From assembly GCF_030385785.1 (NCBI RefSeq), contig NZ_JAUEDK010000019.1:1-64000 (forward strand): a DNA stretch of 64,000 nucleotides, in the 5' to 3' direction. Position 1 is the stretch's first letter. Each line of letters begins with the position of its first letter. The DNA is from Crenobacter oryzisoli (GTDB taxonomy: Bacteria; Pseudomonadota; Gammaproteobacteria; Burkholderiales; Chromobacteriaceae). Under the pieces are notes generated by a model. That model saw only the letters and a program-made list of their open reading frames with translations. It was not told the DNA's origin and did not search any database. Below, piece after piece: positions 36,526-45,120 of the stretch. The position numbers and the translations under genes are program-made.

Positions 36526-37145
36526 GCAGTCTCCTCCGTCACCGCGAGGTGACGCTCCAGATGCGGTAGCAGCCGCTCGGCGACGTCTTGCAGCGTCACC
36601 GGTCCGGCCAAATCCTTCAATTGCGTGACCTGCAGCCCGGCGTAACCACACGGGTTGATCCAACTGAACGGGGTCAGGTCCATGTCCACGTTCAGGCTCA
36701 GGCCATGGTAGGTCGCGTGGTTGCGAATGCGCAGGCCCAGCGAGGCAATCTTGGCGCCGTCGACGTACACGCCCGGTGCGTCAACGTCACCGTAGCCGGT
36801 CACACCGTAATCGGCCAGCACGTCGATCACCGAGCGCTCGATGCGGCGAACCAGCTCACGCACGCCGATGCCGAGCCGCTTCACGTCCACCATCAGGTAG
36901 ACGACCAGCTGGCCCGGACCGTGATAGGTCACCTGGCCACCCCGATCGGTCTTCACCAGCGGAATGGCGGTGTGTTTGAGCAGGTGTTCTTCCTTGCCGG
37001 CCAAGCCGAGCGTGTACACCGGCGGGTGCTCGACCACCCAGATCTCATCCGGAGTATCGACGCTACGCTCGGCCGTGAACGCCTGCATGGCGCGCCAGGT
37101 CGGCTCGTAATCGACCCGGCCCAGCCATTTGACCTGGCGTTCCAT
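36522..37145 (-). CDS. lipB: Octanoyltransferase
   Basis: LipB moves octanoyl from acyl carrier protein to lipoyl domains, the first step of lipoate synthesis. Conserved segments are [40 protein letters not shown] with the catalytic Lys/His region, and [18 protein letters not shown]. The active-site Cys lies in WINPCGYAG. Length of 207 residues is normal. It follows ybeD with its ATG directly after the ybeD stop and overlaps lipA. Confidence 0.96.
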   Translation of the reverse strand: MERQVKWLGRVDYEPTWRAMQAFTAERSVDTPDEIWVVEHPPVYTLGLAGKEEHLLKHTAIPLVKTDRGGQVTYHGPGQLVVYLMVDVKRLGIGVRELVRRIERSVIDVLADYGVTGYGDVDAPGVYVDGAKIASLGLRIRNHATYHGLSLNVDMDLTPFSWINPCGYAGLQVTQLKDLAGPVTLQDVAERLLPHLERHLAVTEETA

Positions 37146-37412
37146 TTACAGCACCACCTTGACCATATGGTGACTGGTCAGCGAGCGATAGATGTCGTCG
37201 AGCTGCTCGCGACTATGCGCGGTGATGGTCACCGTCAGCGCCAGGTATTTGCCGCTGGAACTTTCGCGCACGTCGAGGTCTGCCTCAGTTGTGGCCGGGG
37301 CATGCTGCTTCACCACTTCAAGGATGGTCACGGCAAATTCATCGTGCCGATCACCCATGATCTTCAGCGGGAAACGGCAGGGAAAATCGAACAGATCGTC
37401 TTTGTTACTCAT
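37146..37412 (-). CDS. ybeD: YbeD/DUF493 family protein
   Basis: This small ACT-like protein of unknown biochemical role is conserved next to lipB in many proteobacteria. The 88-residue product has FPCRFPLKIMGDRHDEFA and the C-terminal TITAHSREQLDDIYRSLT, HHMVKVVL. ATG 37412 is chosen because it gives the standard N-terminus (MSNKDDLFDFPC); a longer frame to 37463 is not conserved. The order dacA-ybeD-lipB-lipA of E. coli is kept here, with a short mobile element between dacC and ybeD. Confidence 0.92.
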   Translation of the reverse strand: MSNKDDLFDFPCRFPLKIMGDRHDEFAVTILEVVKQHAPATTEADLDVRESSSGKYLALTVTITAHSREQLDDIYRSLTSHHMVKVVL

Positions 37413-37472
37413 GACTTGGGCCCAACTGATAGGCCACTGGCTAACACCAATGACCGGATTCACAACGGCTTA

Positions 37473-37588
37473 GCGCCGCTAACAAAAATCCTGCTGCAGC
37501 GTTGCGCCTCCTAGCCGTACCACCTGTACTGCCTGCGTGTCGGCGCGCGCCTTGCAGCAAACATTGCATTGAATTTTGTTAACGGCTC
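37473..37588. mobile_element. 116-bp MITE related to the IS5-family element at 42180
   Basis: The ends GCGCCGCTAACAAAAATC and, in complement, GAGCCGTTAACAAAATTC match each other and the ends of the IS at 42180-42914. TTA flanks both sides (37470-37472 and 37589-37591), the same target duplication as the IS. There is no coding capacity. It lies in the 400-bp gap between dacC and ybeD, where I otherwise see no gene. Confidence 0.7.
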
Positions 37589-37818
37589 TTATTGTCGCAC
37601 TATGCGGGACGACGTTCCACCCGACCGGAAGCAGGGTTTTACCTCACACTCGACACTAACGTGCAAATCGTTAATTTACAATACCTTACCATAACCAACA
37701 GCCCGCCAAGCCGGCCACCTGAGGGCGCCATCGCTACTGGGTAGCGATTCCACAAGGCGACGCGCAAGCTGCGAGGCTGCGCGCCGCCCAACGGGTCAGG
37801 TGAGGTCTTTACCCTGCC

Positions 37819-38967
37819 TTACAAGCCCAGCATCAGCTTGATGCTGTCCCACAGTCGGCCGAAGAAGCCGGCTTCGCCCACCGTCTTCAGCGCCACCACC
37901 GGACGCTCCAGCAGCGGCTTGCCGTCCAGGCTGACCTTCAGAGTGCCAACCTGCTGACCGGCCTGGACCGGCGCGATCACCGGCTGCTTGGTCACCAGCT
38001 CGGCCTTCAGTTTGGAAGCCTGACCCTTGGCCACGGTCACATAGATATCACCTCCGAAGCCGATCGGCAGCTTGTTGGCGTCGCCCTTGTACACCGACAC
38101 TTCCGACACCGGCTTCTGCCCGGCGTAGAGCTTCGGCGTATCGAAGAACTGCAGACCGTAATTGAGCAGCTTGGCGCTCTCGACCGCGCGCGCCTCGACA
38201 CTGGCGGTACCCACCACGACCGAGATGACGCGGCGGCCGTCGCGGTGGCTGGTGGTGACCATGTTGTAACCAGCAGTGTCGGTATAGCCAGTCTTCATCC
38301 CGTCAACGTTCGGGTCACGATACAGCAGCAGGTTGCGGTTCGGCTGGGTGATGTTGTTGTAGGTGAACGACTTGATCGAGTAAGTCGTGAAATCCTCGGG
38401 ATAGTCGTGGATCAGCGCCGCGGTCAAGATACCCAGATCGTGAACCGTGGTGTAGTGGTTCGGATTCGGCAGACCGGTGGCGTTCATGAAGTTGGTATTC
38501 TTCATGCCCAGCTTCTTCGCCTGCTGGGTCATCATCTGAGCGAACACGTCCTCACTGCCGGCAATGGCTTCGGCCAACGTAACGCAGGCATCGTTGCCCG
38601 ACTGCACGATCATGCCCTTGATCAGGTCAGAGACACTAGCCGGCTTTTTCGGGTCGAGAAACATCCGCGAACCTTCGGTCTTCCAGGCACGTGTCGATGC
38701 CGTCAGCATCTGATCCATCGACAGGCGCTTTTCCCTGATCGCCTTGAAAACCACGTACGCGGTCATCAGCTTGGTCAGCGATGCCGGCTCGATGCGGGCA
38801 TCCGGATCGCGCATAGCCAGGGTCTGGCCACTCTGGTAATCCACCAGATAGTAGGCTTTGCCAGCGATGTCGGGAGCGGGCGGCACAAAGGCCGAGGAAG
38901 CAAAAGCGAACGAAGGCAGCGCGAGCGATGCTGCCACAATCAGGCTGGTCAGTTTTTTCATTGGCAT
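37819..38967 (-). CDS. dacC: D-alanyl-D-alanine carboxypeptidase (PBP5/6 type)
   Basis: This low-molecular-weight penicillin-binding protein trims the terminal D-Ala from pentapeptides in the periplasm. After a signal peptide (MKKLTSLIVAASLALPSFAF) come the catalytic motifs SLTK (S-x-x-K) near residue 63, SGN near 122 and KTG (MKTGYTDTAGYN) near 223. The C-terminal beta domain ends in a probable amphipathic anchor (GFFGRLWDSIKLMLGL). Length of 380-382 residues is usual. Two in-frame ATGs (38967 and 38961) are possible starts. It sits upstream of ybeD-lipBA as dacA does in E. coli. Confidence 0.93.
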   Translation of the reverse strand: MPMKKLTSLIVAASLALPSFAFASSAFVPPAPDIAGKAYYLVDYQSGQTLAMRDPDARIEPASLTKLMTAYVVFKAIREKRLSMDQMLTASTRAWKTEGSRMFLDPKKPASVSDLIKGMIVQSGNDACVTLAEAIAGSEDVFAQMMTQQAKKLGMKNTNFMNATGLPNPNHYTTVHDLGILTAALIHDYPEDFTTYSIKSFTYNNITQPNRNLLLYRDPNVDGMKTGYTDTAGYNMVTTSHRDGRRVISVVVGTASVEARAVESAKLLNYGLQFFDTPKLYAGQKPVSEVSVYKGDANKLPIGFGGDIYVTVAKGQASKLKAELVTKQPVIAPVQAGQQVGTLKVSLDGKPLLERPVVALKTVGEAGFFGRLWDSIKLMLGL

Positions 38968-39187
38968 TACGTACTACGAGGGGTGGGCGGCAAATACTGT
39001 AGGCGGCGATTATACACCCCCTACACCTGGCGAGGGACAGCGTAAAGCCGTGCCCGCGCAGACTTGGTGCAGGGCAACGGCTTGGAGTTCCAGGCGGCGC
39101 CTGATAATCTGGACTTCAATAAAAGCCACCAGCAAATCTAGGCCCGGCGCGCTTGCCGCAAGCGCAACACGCAGAGAGAAGCTGCAT

Positions 39188-40759
39188 ATGGCTCAACGAA
39201 AACGACAGACCAAGAGACCCACTGATACCATGCAAGCGAAGCACGACTACCTAGAACGCATCCTGACCGCCCGAGTATACGACGTCGCCGAAGAGACCCC
39301 GCTCGAACTCGCCCCCAACCTGTCTCGCCGAGTCGGCAACAATATTCTTCTGAAACGTGAAGATTTGCAGCCGGTCTTCTCGTTCAAGATCCGCGGCGCC
39401 TATAACAAGATGGCCAAGCTGACGGCCGAACAGCTCGCGCGAGGCGTGATCACCGCCAGCGCCGGCAACCACGCCCAGGGTGTCGCGCTGTCGGCGCAGA
39501 AGCTCGGCTGCGCCGCCACCATTGTGATGCCGGTGACCACCCCGCAGATCAAGATCGACGCCGTCGCCAGCCGCGGCAGCAAGGTAGTGCTGCACGGCGA
39601 CTCGTACAGCGACGCCTACCAGCACGCGATGAAGCTGGTCGAAGAAACCGGCCTCACCTACATTCCGCCATTCGACGACCCGGACGTCATTGCTGGCCAA
39701 GGTACAGTAGCGATGGAAATCCTGCGCCAACACCCCGGACCGATCGACGCGGTGTTCGTCGCCATCGGCGGTGGTGGCCTCGCGGCCGGCGTGGCTAGCT
39801 ACATCAAGCGACTGAAGCCCGAAATCAAGGTAATCGGCGTGCAGACCGTCGACTCGGACGCGATGAAGCGCTCGATCGAAGCAGGTGAGCGCGTCGAACT
39901 TAAGGATGTCGGCCTGTTCGCCGATGGCGTCGCAGTAAAGCTAGTCGGCGAAGAAACCTTCCGCATCTGCCGTGAGCTGCTCGACGACATCATCCTGGTC
40001 GATACCGACGCGATCTGTGCGGCGATCAAGGACATCTTCGAGGACACCCGCTCGATCACCGAGCCGGCCGGCGCGATGGCGGTAGCCGGTGCCAAGGCCT
40101 ACATCGAACGCGAGGGCTGCAGCGGCGAAACGCTGGTAGCGATCGCCTGCGGCGCCAATATGAACTTCGACCGGCTGCGCCACGTGTCCGAGCGCTCGGA
40201 GCTGGGTGAGCGCCGCGAGGCAATCATCGCCGTCACCATCCCGGAGAAACCCGGCAGCTTCAAGAAGTTCTGTTCGGTGATCGGCAGCCGCAGCATCACC
40301 GAGTTCAACTATCGCTACGCCGATGCCGGCACCGCCCACGTATTCGTGGGTGTGCAGATCCAGAAAAAGGACGACGTCGGTCGCATCATCGCCGACCTGC
40401 GCGCCAACGATCTGGACGGCCTAGACCTGACCGACAACGAACTGGCCAAACTGCACATCCGCCATCTGGTTGGCGGCCATGCCCCACAGCTAAAAGACGA
40501 GCGAGTGTTCCGTTTCGAATTCCCGGAACGCCCAGGTGCGCTGATGCGCTTCCTCGAAGCGATGCGCACCGACTGGAACATCAGCCTGTTCCATTACCGC
40601 AACCACGGTGCCGACTACGGCCGCGTGCTGGTCGGCATCCAGGTGCCGGACAGCTGCAACGGCGAGTTCCAGCGCTTCCTCGACACCCTGGGCTACCCCT
40701 GCGTCGAGGAGACCGACAATCCGGCGTACAAGCTGTTCCTCGGCAAGACTGCCCACTGA
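39188..40759 (+). CDS. ilvA: Biosynthetic threonine deaminase
   Basis: IlvA converts threonine to 2-oxobutyrate, the first step of isoleucine synthesis. The PLP lysine lies in FSFKIRGAYNKM, the phosphate loop is in AIGGGGLAAGVA, and SAGNHAQGVA is conserved. Two ACT-like regulatory domains follow (IPEKPGSFKKFCSVIG and FPERPGALMRFLEAM), the sign of the isoleucine-inhibited form. Length of 523 residues from ATG 39188, which has GAGAGAAG upstream; ATG 39230 would give the more usual 509 residues. A GC-rich hairpin lies after the stop (40765-40790) without a T-run. Confidence 0.95.
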   Translation: MAQRKRQTKRPTDTMQAKHDYLERILTARVYDVAEETPLELAPNLSRRVGNNILLKREDLQPVFSFKIRGAYNKMAKLTAEQLARGVITASAGNHAQGVALSAQKLGCAATIVMPVTTPQIKIDAVASRGSKVVLHGDSYSDAYQHAMKLVEETGLTYIPPFDDPDVIAGQGTVAMEILRQHPGPIDAVFVAIGGGGLAAGVASYIKRLKPEIKVIGVQTVDSDAMKRSIEAGERVELKDVGLFADGVAVKLVGEETFRICRELLDDIILVDTDAICAAIKDIFEDTRSITEPAGAMAVAGAKAYIEREGCSGETLVAIACGANMNFDRLRHVSERSELGERREAIIAVTIPEKPGSFKKFCSVIGSRSITEFNYRYADAGTAHVFVGVQIQKKDDVGRIIADLRANDLDGLDLTDNELAKLHIRHLVGGHAPQLKDERVFRFEFPERPGALMRFLEAMRTDWNISLFHYRNHGADYGRVLVGIQVPDSCNGEFQRFLDTLGYPCVEETDNPAYKLFLGKTAH

Positions 40760-40811
40760 CCCGCTTCGGCCGACCTTCGGGTTGGCCGAATGCCCTAGCT
40801 AGTGACGAAAC

Positions 40812-41462
40812 ATGATTAAAGCAGTTCTGTTCGACCTCGATGGCACTCTTGCCGACACAGCCCGCGACCTCGGCGCCGCGCTCAATGCCATGCTGGCCGA
40901 GCACGGCCTACCTCTGCAACCTTACGAGGCGATGCGCCCCATCGCTTCGCACGGCGCACGCGCACTGATCAAGCTTGGCTTCGGCATCGACAAGGAGCAC
41001 CCCGACTTCCCAGCACTACGCGCCCGCTTCATGGACGAGTACGAGAACAGCTTCGACAAAGAAACCGTTCTATTCGATGGTGTCGCCGAGTTAATCGTGA
41101 AGCTGACCGAACGCGGCCTACCCTGGGGCATTATCACCAACAAGCCACAGCGCTTCACCGCCCGCCTCGTCGAGGCCCTTGCCTTCCCTGTTGCGCCAGC
41201 GGTGATCGTCAGCGGCGACACAACGCCAGCACCAAAACCCGACCCGCGCCCGATGCTGCACGCCACCAACGTGATCGGTATCGCGCCGGAATACTGCCTG
41301 TACGTGGGTGACGCCGAGCGTGATATCGAAGCGGGGCGCGTCACGGGCATGCGCACACTAATCGCTAACTGGGGCTACATCGCCGACGACGACCTACCCC
41401 ACGCCTGGCAGGCCGACGCGTTCATCGACCACCCCCTCGACGTGCTGAAGCACCTAGACTGA
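40812..41462 (+). CDS. gph: Phosphoglycolate phosphatase-like HAD hydrolase
   Basis: This is a HAD-IA phosphatase, probably acting on 2-phosphoglycolate from DNA repair. Motif I is FDLDGTLADT with both Asp, motif II is ITNKP, motif III is the Lys in PAPKPDPRP, and motif IV is VGDAERDIEAG. The cap domain lies between residues 15 and 85. Length of 216 residues is usual for the Gph/MupP group; MupP, which acts in murein recycling, is an alternative that the sequence alone does not exclude. Confidence 0.88.
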   Translation: MIKAVLFDLDGTLADTARDLGAALNAMLAEHGLPLQPYEAMRPIASHGARALIKLGFGIDKEHPDFPALRARFMDEYENSFDKETVLFDGVAELIVKLTERGLPWGIITNKPQRFTARLVEALAFPVAPAVIVSGDTTPAPKPDPRPMLHATNVIGIAPEYCLYVGDAERDIEAGRVTGMRTLIANWGYIADDDLPHAWQADAFIDHPLDVLKHLD

Positions 41463-41507
41463 AAAAGCCCCCTCACTCGGCCGGCACAGGCAAAAACCGC
41501 GCCACAC

Positions 41508-41537
41508 TTGGCTCGGAGGGGGATTATCAGATATACT
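41508..41537 (+). promoter_or_regulatory. Sigma-70 promoter of ssrA
   Basis: TTGGCT (41508-41513) and TATACT (41532-41537) are spaced by 18 bp, and the mature tmRNA starts 13 bases after the -10 box. This matches a standard sigma-70 promoter. Confidence 0.7.
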
Positions 41538-41549
41538 GAAAACTCATCT

Positions 41550-41913
41550 GGGGGCGACCTGGTTTCGACGGGGGTTGCGAAGCAGATGAGGGCATACCGG
41601 GATCTCAGTCACCCCGTAAAACGCTGAAATTCTATAGTCGCAAACGACGAAACTTACGCTCTGGCCGCTTAATCGCGCCAGACACTGCAACGGTTCGCTG
41701 ATGGGCCGTGTGGGGCAACCCACAGCAGTGTCACTTTACATCAGCTAGCTCTGTGCCGGGTCACTTGACCCAGGGCGAACTAATAGGTGACTCGCCTCAG
41801 CCAAGCCTGTCCGTCGGCGTGGTCTGCGGTTAAATCCAAAAGACGAGGCTAAGTATGTAGAACTCACTGTAGAGGACTTTCGGACGCGGGTTCGATTCCC
41901 GCCGCCTCCACCA
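41550..41913 (+). ncRNA. ssrA: Transfer-messenger RNA
   Basis: tmRNA rescues stalled ribosomes with SmpB. The ends fold into a tRNA-like acceptor stem: GGGGGCG (41550-41556) pairs with CGCCTCC (41903-41909), followed by A and CCA. The T arm holds GGTTCGATTCC. The tag frame, from 41640, encodes ANDETYALAA and stops with TAA at 41670-41672; this tag is typical of betaproteobacteria. Length of 364 nt is usual. The 3' end of ssrA is a common integration site, and accessory DNA starts right after it. Confidence 0.97.
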
Positions 41914-41920
41914 GCCTATC

Positions 41921-42011
41921 AACGGCAGCAGACGATAGCAGACGACTCGAAACGCTTGCGCAGCAAGGGTTTCAGCCCACTAGGGGCCGTCTATTACCGT
42001 CTGCTGCCGTT
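41921..42011 (+). repeat. Long inverted repeat after ssrA, possible terminator
   Basis: AACGGCAGCAGACG (41921-41934) is repeated in inverse at 41998-42011, and the pairing extends with mismatches to about 24 bases. Inside it GAAACGCTTGC and GCAAGGGTTTC form a second hairpin. TTCCTTTTT follows, so the structure may end ssrA transcription. It starts seven bases after the tmRNA CCA. Confidence 0.7.
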
Positions 42012-42092
42012 TCCTTTTTCGCTCCTTTTTCGCTCCTTTTTCGCTCCTTTTTCGCTCCTTTTTCGCTCCTTTTTCGCTCCTTCTTCGCTCTT
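42012..42092 (+). repeat. 11-bp minisatellite (CGCTCCTTTTT)
   Basis: Five perfect copies of CGCTCCTTTTT (42020-42074) are followed by a variant copy (42075-42085) and a partial one, and preceded by a partial copy. Since 11 is not a multiple of three, it is not a coding repeat; the lysine-rich frame across it on the minus strand is an artefact of the repeat. Copy number probably varies between strains. Confidence 0.9.
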
Positions 42093-42179
42093 GCGTCGCA
42101 CTTCCTTCGCACTCAATTTCTGAGCACCAGATCCAAGCCGCTTCGTCCTTCTTGACGCACACTAGACTCGCGGTAGTTA

Positions 42180-42914
42180 GAGCCGCTAACAAAACCTACT
42201 GGATGATAAGGCTGCCCTCAATGGCATCCTGTTTGTCCTCACCACCGGTATCCCTTGGGAAGATCTACCGCAGGAACTCGGCTTTGGCAGCGGCATGACC
42301 TGCTGGCGTCGCTTGCGCGACAGGCAGGAGCAAGGCGTCTGGGATCGTCTGCATCTGGCCTTGCTAACCCAGCTGCGCCAATGCGACCAGATCGACTGGA
42401 GCCGCGCCAGCATCGACGGGGCCAGTGTCGCCAGCCCCCGGGGGGCCAACAAACCGGCCCCAACCCCACCGACCGGGGCAAGCTCGGCAGCAAGCGGCAC
42501 CTGATCGTCGACCGCCGCGGCGTACCGCTGGCGCTGAGCGTGACCGGGGCCAACCGCCACGACGTGATGGTCTTCGATGCCTTGGTAGATGCCATTCCGG
42601 CCATTCCCGGTCTACCGGGGCGCCCTCGCCGGCGGCCGTACAAGCTGCATGCGGACAAGGGTTACGATTTCTGCCGCTGCCGGGAACACCTTCAACGTCG
42701 GGGCATTTTGGCCCGGATCGCCCGACGAGGCGTCGAGAGCAGCGAGAAACTGGGGCGGCACCGCTGGGTAGTTGAACGTACCCACGCCTGGTTTGCGGCA
42801 CTGGGCAAGCTGCGCATTCGCTTCGAGCGACGACTGGACACCCATTACGCTCTGCTCAAACTGGCTTGTTCCTTGATTTGCTTACGCTTTGTCGAACGGT
42901 TTTGTTAGCGGCTC
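42180..42914 (+). mobile_element. IS5-family (IS427-group) element with a 5' deletion
   Basis: Inverted repeats GAGCCGCTAACAAAACC (42180-42196) and complement (42898-42914) bound it, with TTA on both sides (42177-42179 and 42915-42917). The transposase frame is open directly from the left repeat, starting at the equivalent of LLDDKAALNGILFVLTTGIP, so the usual first 40 or so codons and start are absent. Both ends are intact, so it could still be moved by a transposase from elsewhere. Confidence 0.85.
42196..42908 (+). pseudogene. IS5-family transposase, two overlapping frames, N-terminus lost
   Basis: The first frame (open from 42196 to 42504) carries FVLTTGIPWEDLPQELGFGS and the DWSRASIDGASV segment with the first catalytic Asp. 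The second frame (sense from about 42440 to 42908) carries GGQQTGPNPTDRGKLGSKRH, DKGYDF with the second Asp and RRHWVVERTHAW-like HRWVVERTHAWFAALGK with the Glu. They join by a -1 shift at the CCCCCGGGGGG run near 42437, the normal programmed shift of this group. The start codon region is deleted, so no full transposase can be made. Confidence 0.85.
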
Positions 42915-43217
42915 TTAGTCAGCAGCTGCCACTTCACCGGCTTGACGCCTGCTGGTGCATTAATCTCGATCACCAATACCACCGCCACTGGTAACGTTCC
43001 TGTTCCGCCATCGAGTAAAACGATGTGTAACACCTGCACCTGCTGGCATACGGCCACTCATCGTTCGCCTATGATGAAGAAGCTCTTTGACCAGTTCGTC
43101 AACCGGACGCCTAAATACAACGCATCTTGGTACCGTCCACTTAGCTCTGGCGTCGGTTACGTCCAACGTTAGCCGTCACAACCATGCCCCTGAAGCGCGC
43201 ACTTCCGAGAACTTCCT
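42915..43217. other. Stretch between the IS relic and the membrane gene pair
   Basis: About 300 bp. A frame at 42942-43172 reads MKKLFDQFVNRTPKYNASWY in part but has no ribosome site and no family I know. The interval should carry the promoter of the gene pair that follows. Confidence 0.3.
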
Positions 43218-43619
43218 ATGACCCAAACTCTCACTTACTTGCTGCAGATCAGATTCGAACCGATTGTAATTCCAATTATCTTTTTATTGCTGTCCACATT
43301 TCTTCAAGTCATGTTCGCGACATTTAGTGCCAAGACTCTCGGTGCCGACTTGGCTGCTGCGGCTATGGCTCTTCTTATTTCTGCCGTTATTACAAAGCTT
43401 AATGGATTTAAGGGGCCCGGAACATCTGTCGTCGTTACTTTCATCGCTATATCGCTTGGCATAATATGGTGCATATGCCTACGTCTCGCTAGCTCTGCAT
43501 CGACCGCGAGTTCAAGACCGTCTTATTCGGAGCCAAAAGCTGGACCGCGCCACATATTTTCATTCTTGCTAGGGCTTGTTGCCCTGTATGCAGCTTCCTG
43601 GGTAGCTGTCGCATCGTAA
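43218..43619 (+). CDS. Hypothetical membrane protein (first gene of an AtpF-like pair)
   Basis: The 133-residue product has four hydrophobic segments: IVIPIIFLLLSTFLQVMFAT, ADLAAAAMALLISAVITKL, SVVVTFIAISLGIIWCICLR and FSFLLGLVALYAASWVAVAS. A Ser-rich loop (SSASTASSRPSYSEPKAG) separates the last two. I recognise no family. It lies 17 bp before the AtpF-like gene in the same direction, so the two probably form one operon. The region is AT-richer than the core chromosome, which points to acquisition. Confidence 0.6.
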   Translation: MTQTLTYLLQIRFEPIVIPIIFLLLSTFLQVMFATFSAKTLGADLAAAAMALLISAVITKLNGFKGPGTSVVVTFIAISLGIIWCICLRLASSASTASSRPSYSEPKAGPRHIFSFLLGLVALYAASWVAVAS

Positions 43620-43636
43620 ATCTCAAAGGTGATGCT

Positions 43637-44125
43637 ATGACTATGGCTATGCAAGTACTCTTCGGCATCCTAGTTCTTCTGATACTAAGTCCGGTACTTT
43701 GGAGGCTCGCCATCTATGTAGAGGGGCTCCCCAGACACAGATTTTTCAAACCTCTAACTGCGGCACTTCGCATAGAAGGGCTTAACTTCGTGCCATCCCT
43801 CCTGTCAGAGCAAGAGGCTAATGCGGAGTTAGAGCGATCTCTCTCCGAACTTCGCGAGCTCAGGGCTCATCACCTCGCCACTATAGGCGAGGTGCTTGAG
43901 CAAGCTAGGGCCAGCGCACAGCAGGAGGCCGAAGTCATTGTTAACGCGGCGCGGTTAGAGGCAGAGAAGCAAATTGAGATAGCTCGGGAGGCACTACGAG
44001 AAGAGGTAGCCACGCTCGCCCTCAAAGGTGCAGAGCAAATCCTGCAGCGGGAGCTAAGTGAGACCTTGTACAAGGATATCCTTGAAAATATCAAGAATGA
44101 GTTCAGCGAAGGTAAAGATAGCTAA
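43637..44125 (+). CDS. Membrane-anchored coiled-coil protein with an ATP synthase b-subunit-like C-terminus
   Basis: The 162-residue product has one N-terminal helix (MQVLFGILVLLILSPVLWRL), a short basic loop (VEGLPRHRFFKP) and a long charged helix. The C-terminal half, EAEVIVNAARLEAEKQIEIA and REALREEVATLALKGAEQIL, closely recalls the end of F0 subunit b (AREALREQVAALAVAGAEKIL in typical proteins). The N-terminal part is unlike AtpF, whose helix leads straight into the stalk. AAAGGTGAT precedes the ATG. No other ATP synthase gene is near. It may be a domain swap or a convergent coiled coil; function unknown. Confidence 0.65.
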   Translation: MTMAMQVLFGILVLLILSPVLWRLAIYVEGLPRHRFFKPLTAALRIEGLNFVPSLLSEQEANAELERSLSELRELRAHHLATIGEVLEQARASAQQEAEVIVNAARLEAEKQIEIAREALREEVATLALKGAEQILQRELSETLYKDILENIKNEFSEGKDS

Positions 44126-44570
44126 CCCTTCATATACAGGCACTGAACAAGACACCGCTAGCCTCTGCCCATGCTTGGCATTGACAGCAGGGGTTGCCGT
44201 TTCATTTGATGCATACCGAGCCACCGGAAATAACTGCTTTTGGCCGGTTTTTACCCATCACGCGCACCAATCACCGGTGTGCTACTGCAAAGCATTTTCG
44301 CGCACAAGCCCAAAACGGAGGAACGATGACCGTCTGCAGATGCTTAGCGCGCATAAAATCGCAAGTTTTCAAAACACGGTCTCAAGGGGAAATAGGCCAG
44401 TTACCAGGTCTTTAGATGGGATTCATGCAGCTGCATAATTCACGACACATGAAGCGGGCGGGCGTGGCGGGGTCACGAGTGCGCGCGCCGGGCGCTGACA
44501 GCGCTAGACATTTACCATCTTGGCCAGTCAGAGCCGTCTATGCCTTATCCCGATGACTGCTTTCTTCTAG
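44126..44570. other. Non-coding or decayed stretch
   Basis: About 445 bp. Short frames on the plus strand have no ribosome site. I recognise nothing until the YedK relic begins at 44571. Confidence 0.35.
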
Positions 44571-44867
44571 CCCAACTGGGAGACTGAGAAGCCAGTTTGG
44601 TGGCGGATCGGTCTGCACGATGACCTACCATTTGCCATTGCCGGCCTGTGGCGCAACTGGCGTGAGCCAGACAGCAGGCTGTCGATTTCGTTCACCGCGA
44701 TCACCATCAACGTCGCCGCCCACCCATTCCACAAGCCGCCGAAACCAGGTGAGCCGCTCGACAAGCGCGGCTTGGCGATCCTCCGCCCCGAAGACTACGA
44801 TGCTTGGCTCGACTGGCGTGACCGGAGCTGGCACGCACTTTCCTGCAGCCCTACCCCGCCGAGCTGA
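44571..44867 (+). pseudogene. SRAP/YedK (DUF159) peptidase fragment
   Basis: The frame opens right after a TAG and reads PNWETEKPVWWRIGLHDDLP, FAIAGLWRNWREPDSRLSIS, FTAITINVAA, then LAILRPEDYDAWLDWRD to a TGA. This matches the C-terminal half of SOS response-associated peptidases (FAGLWE..., SFTIIT..., MPVIL.PEDYDRWL). The N-terminal MCGR with the catalytic Cys is missing, and the His of the HxRMP motif region is altered. YedK protects abasic sites; this remnant cannot. Confidence 0.7.
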
Positions 44868-45120
44868 TGCATGCAAAGCCGGCACCGCTGCCTAGCCGAA
44901 GCAATCCAACACCACCTTCCTACACAAAAGCAGGACGACTTATTCTAGCCGTCCGTCGCACTCGGTTTCGCCATTTTGATTTATGGGTGCAATGATCAAA
45001 TACTAGCAAACCATCATCGAGCACGATGATGAATACCACCACTGTGGCGATGCGCGCCTTGGTGCCAGAAGCCCTGCCGGCAGTGACCGTCATTTCGATT
45101 CTTCTGAGTCCATCAGCCGC

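Noticed and set aside
41550-41913. tRNA genes near ssrA
   Set aside because: The only tRNA-like fold found is that of tmRNA itself; no other CCA-ended cloverleaf was recognised in the window.
41980-42192. A Lys/Arg-rich 70-residue minus-strand ORF
   Set aside because: Its repeated residues come from the 11-bp minisatellite, and part of it overlaps the post-ssrA hairpin and IS end.
42915-43217. Possible integron attC site near 43160 (GTCCAAC next to GTTAGCC)
   Set aside because: Only one core-like heptamer fits; the second does not match GTTRRRY and no paired L and R boxes or cassette genes are visible.
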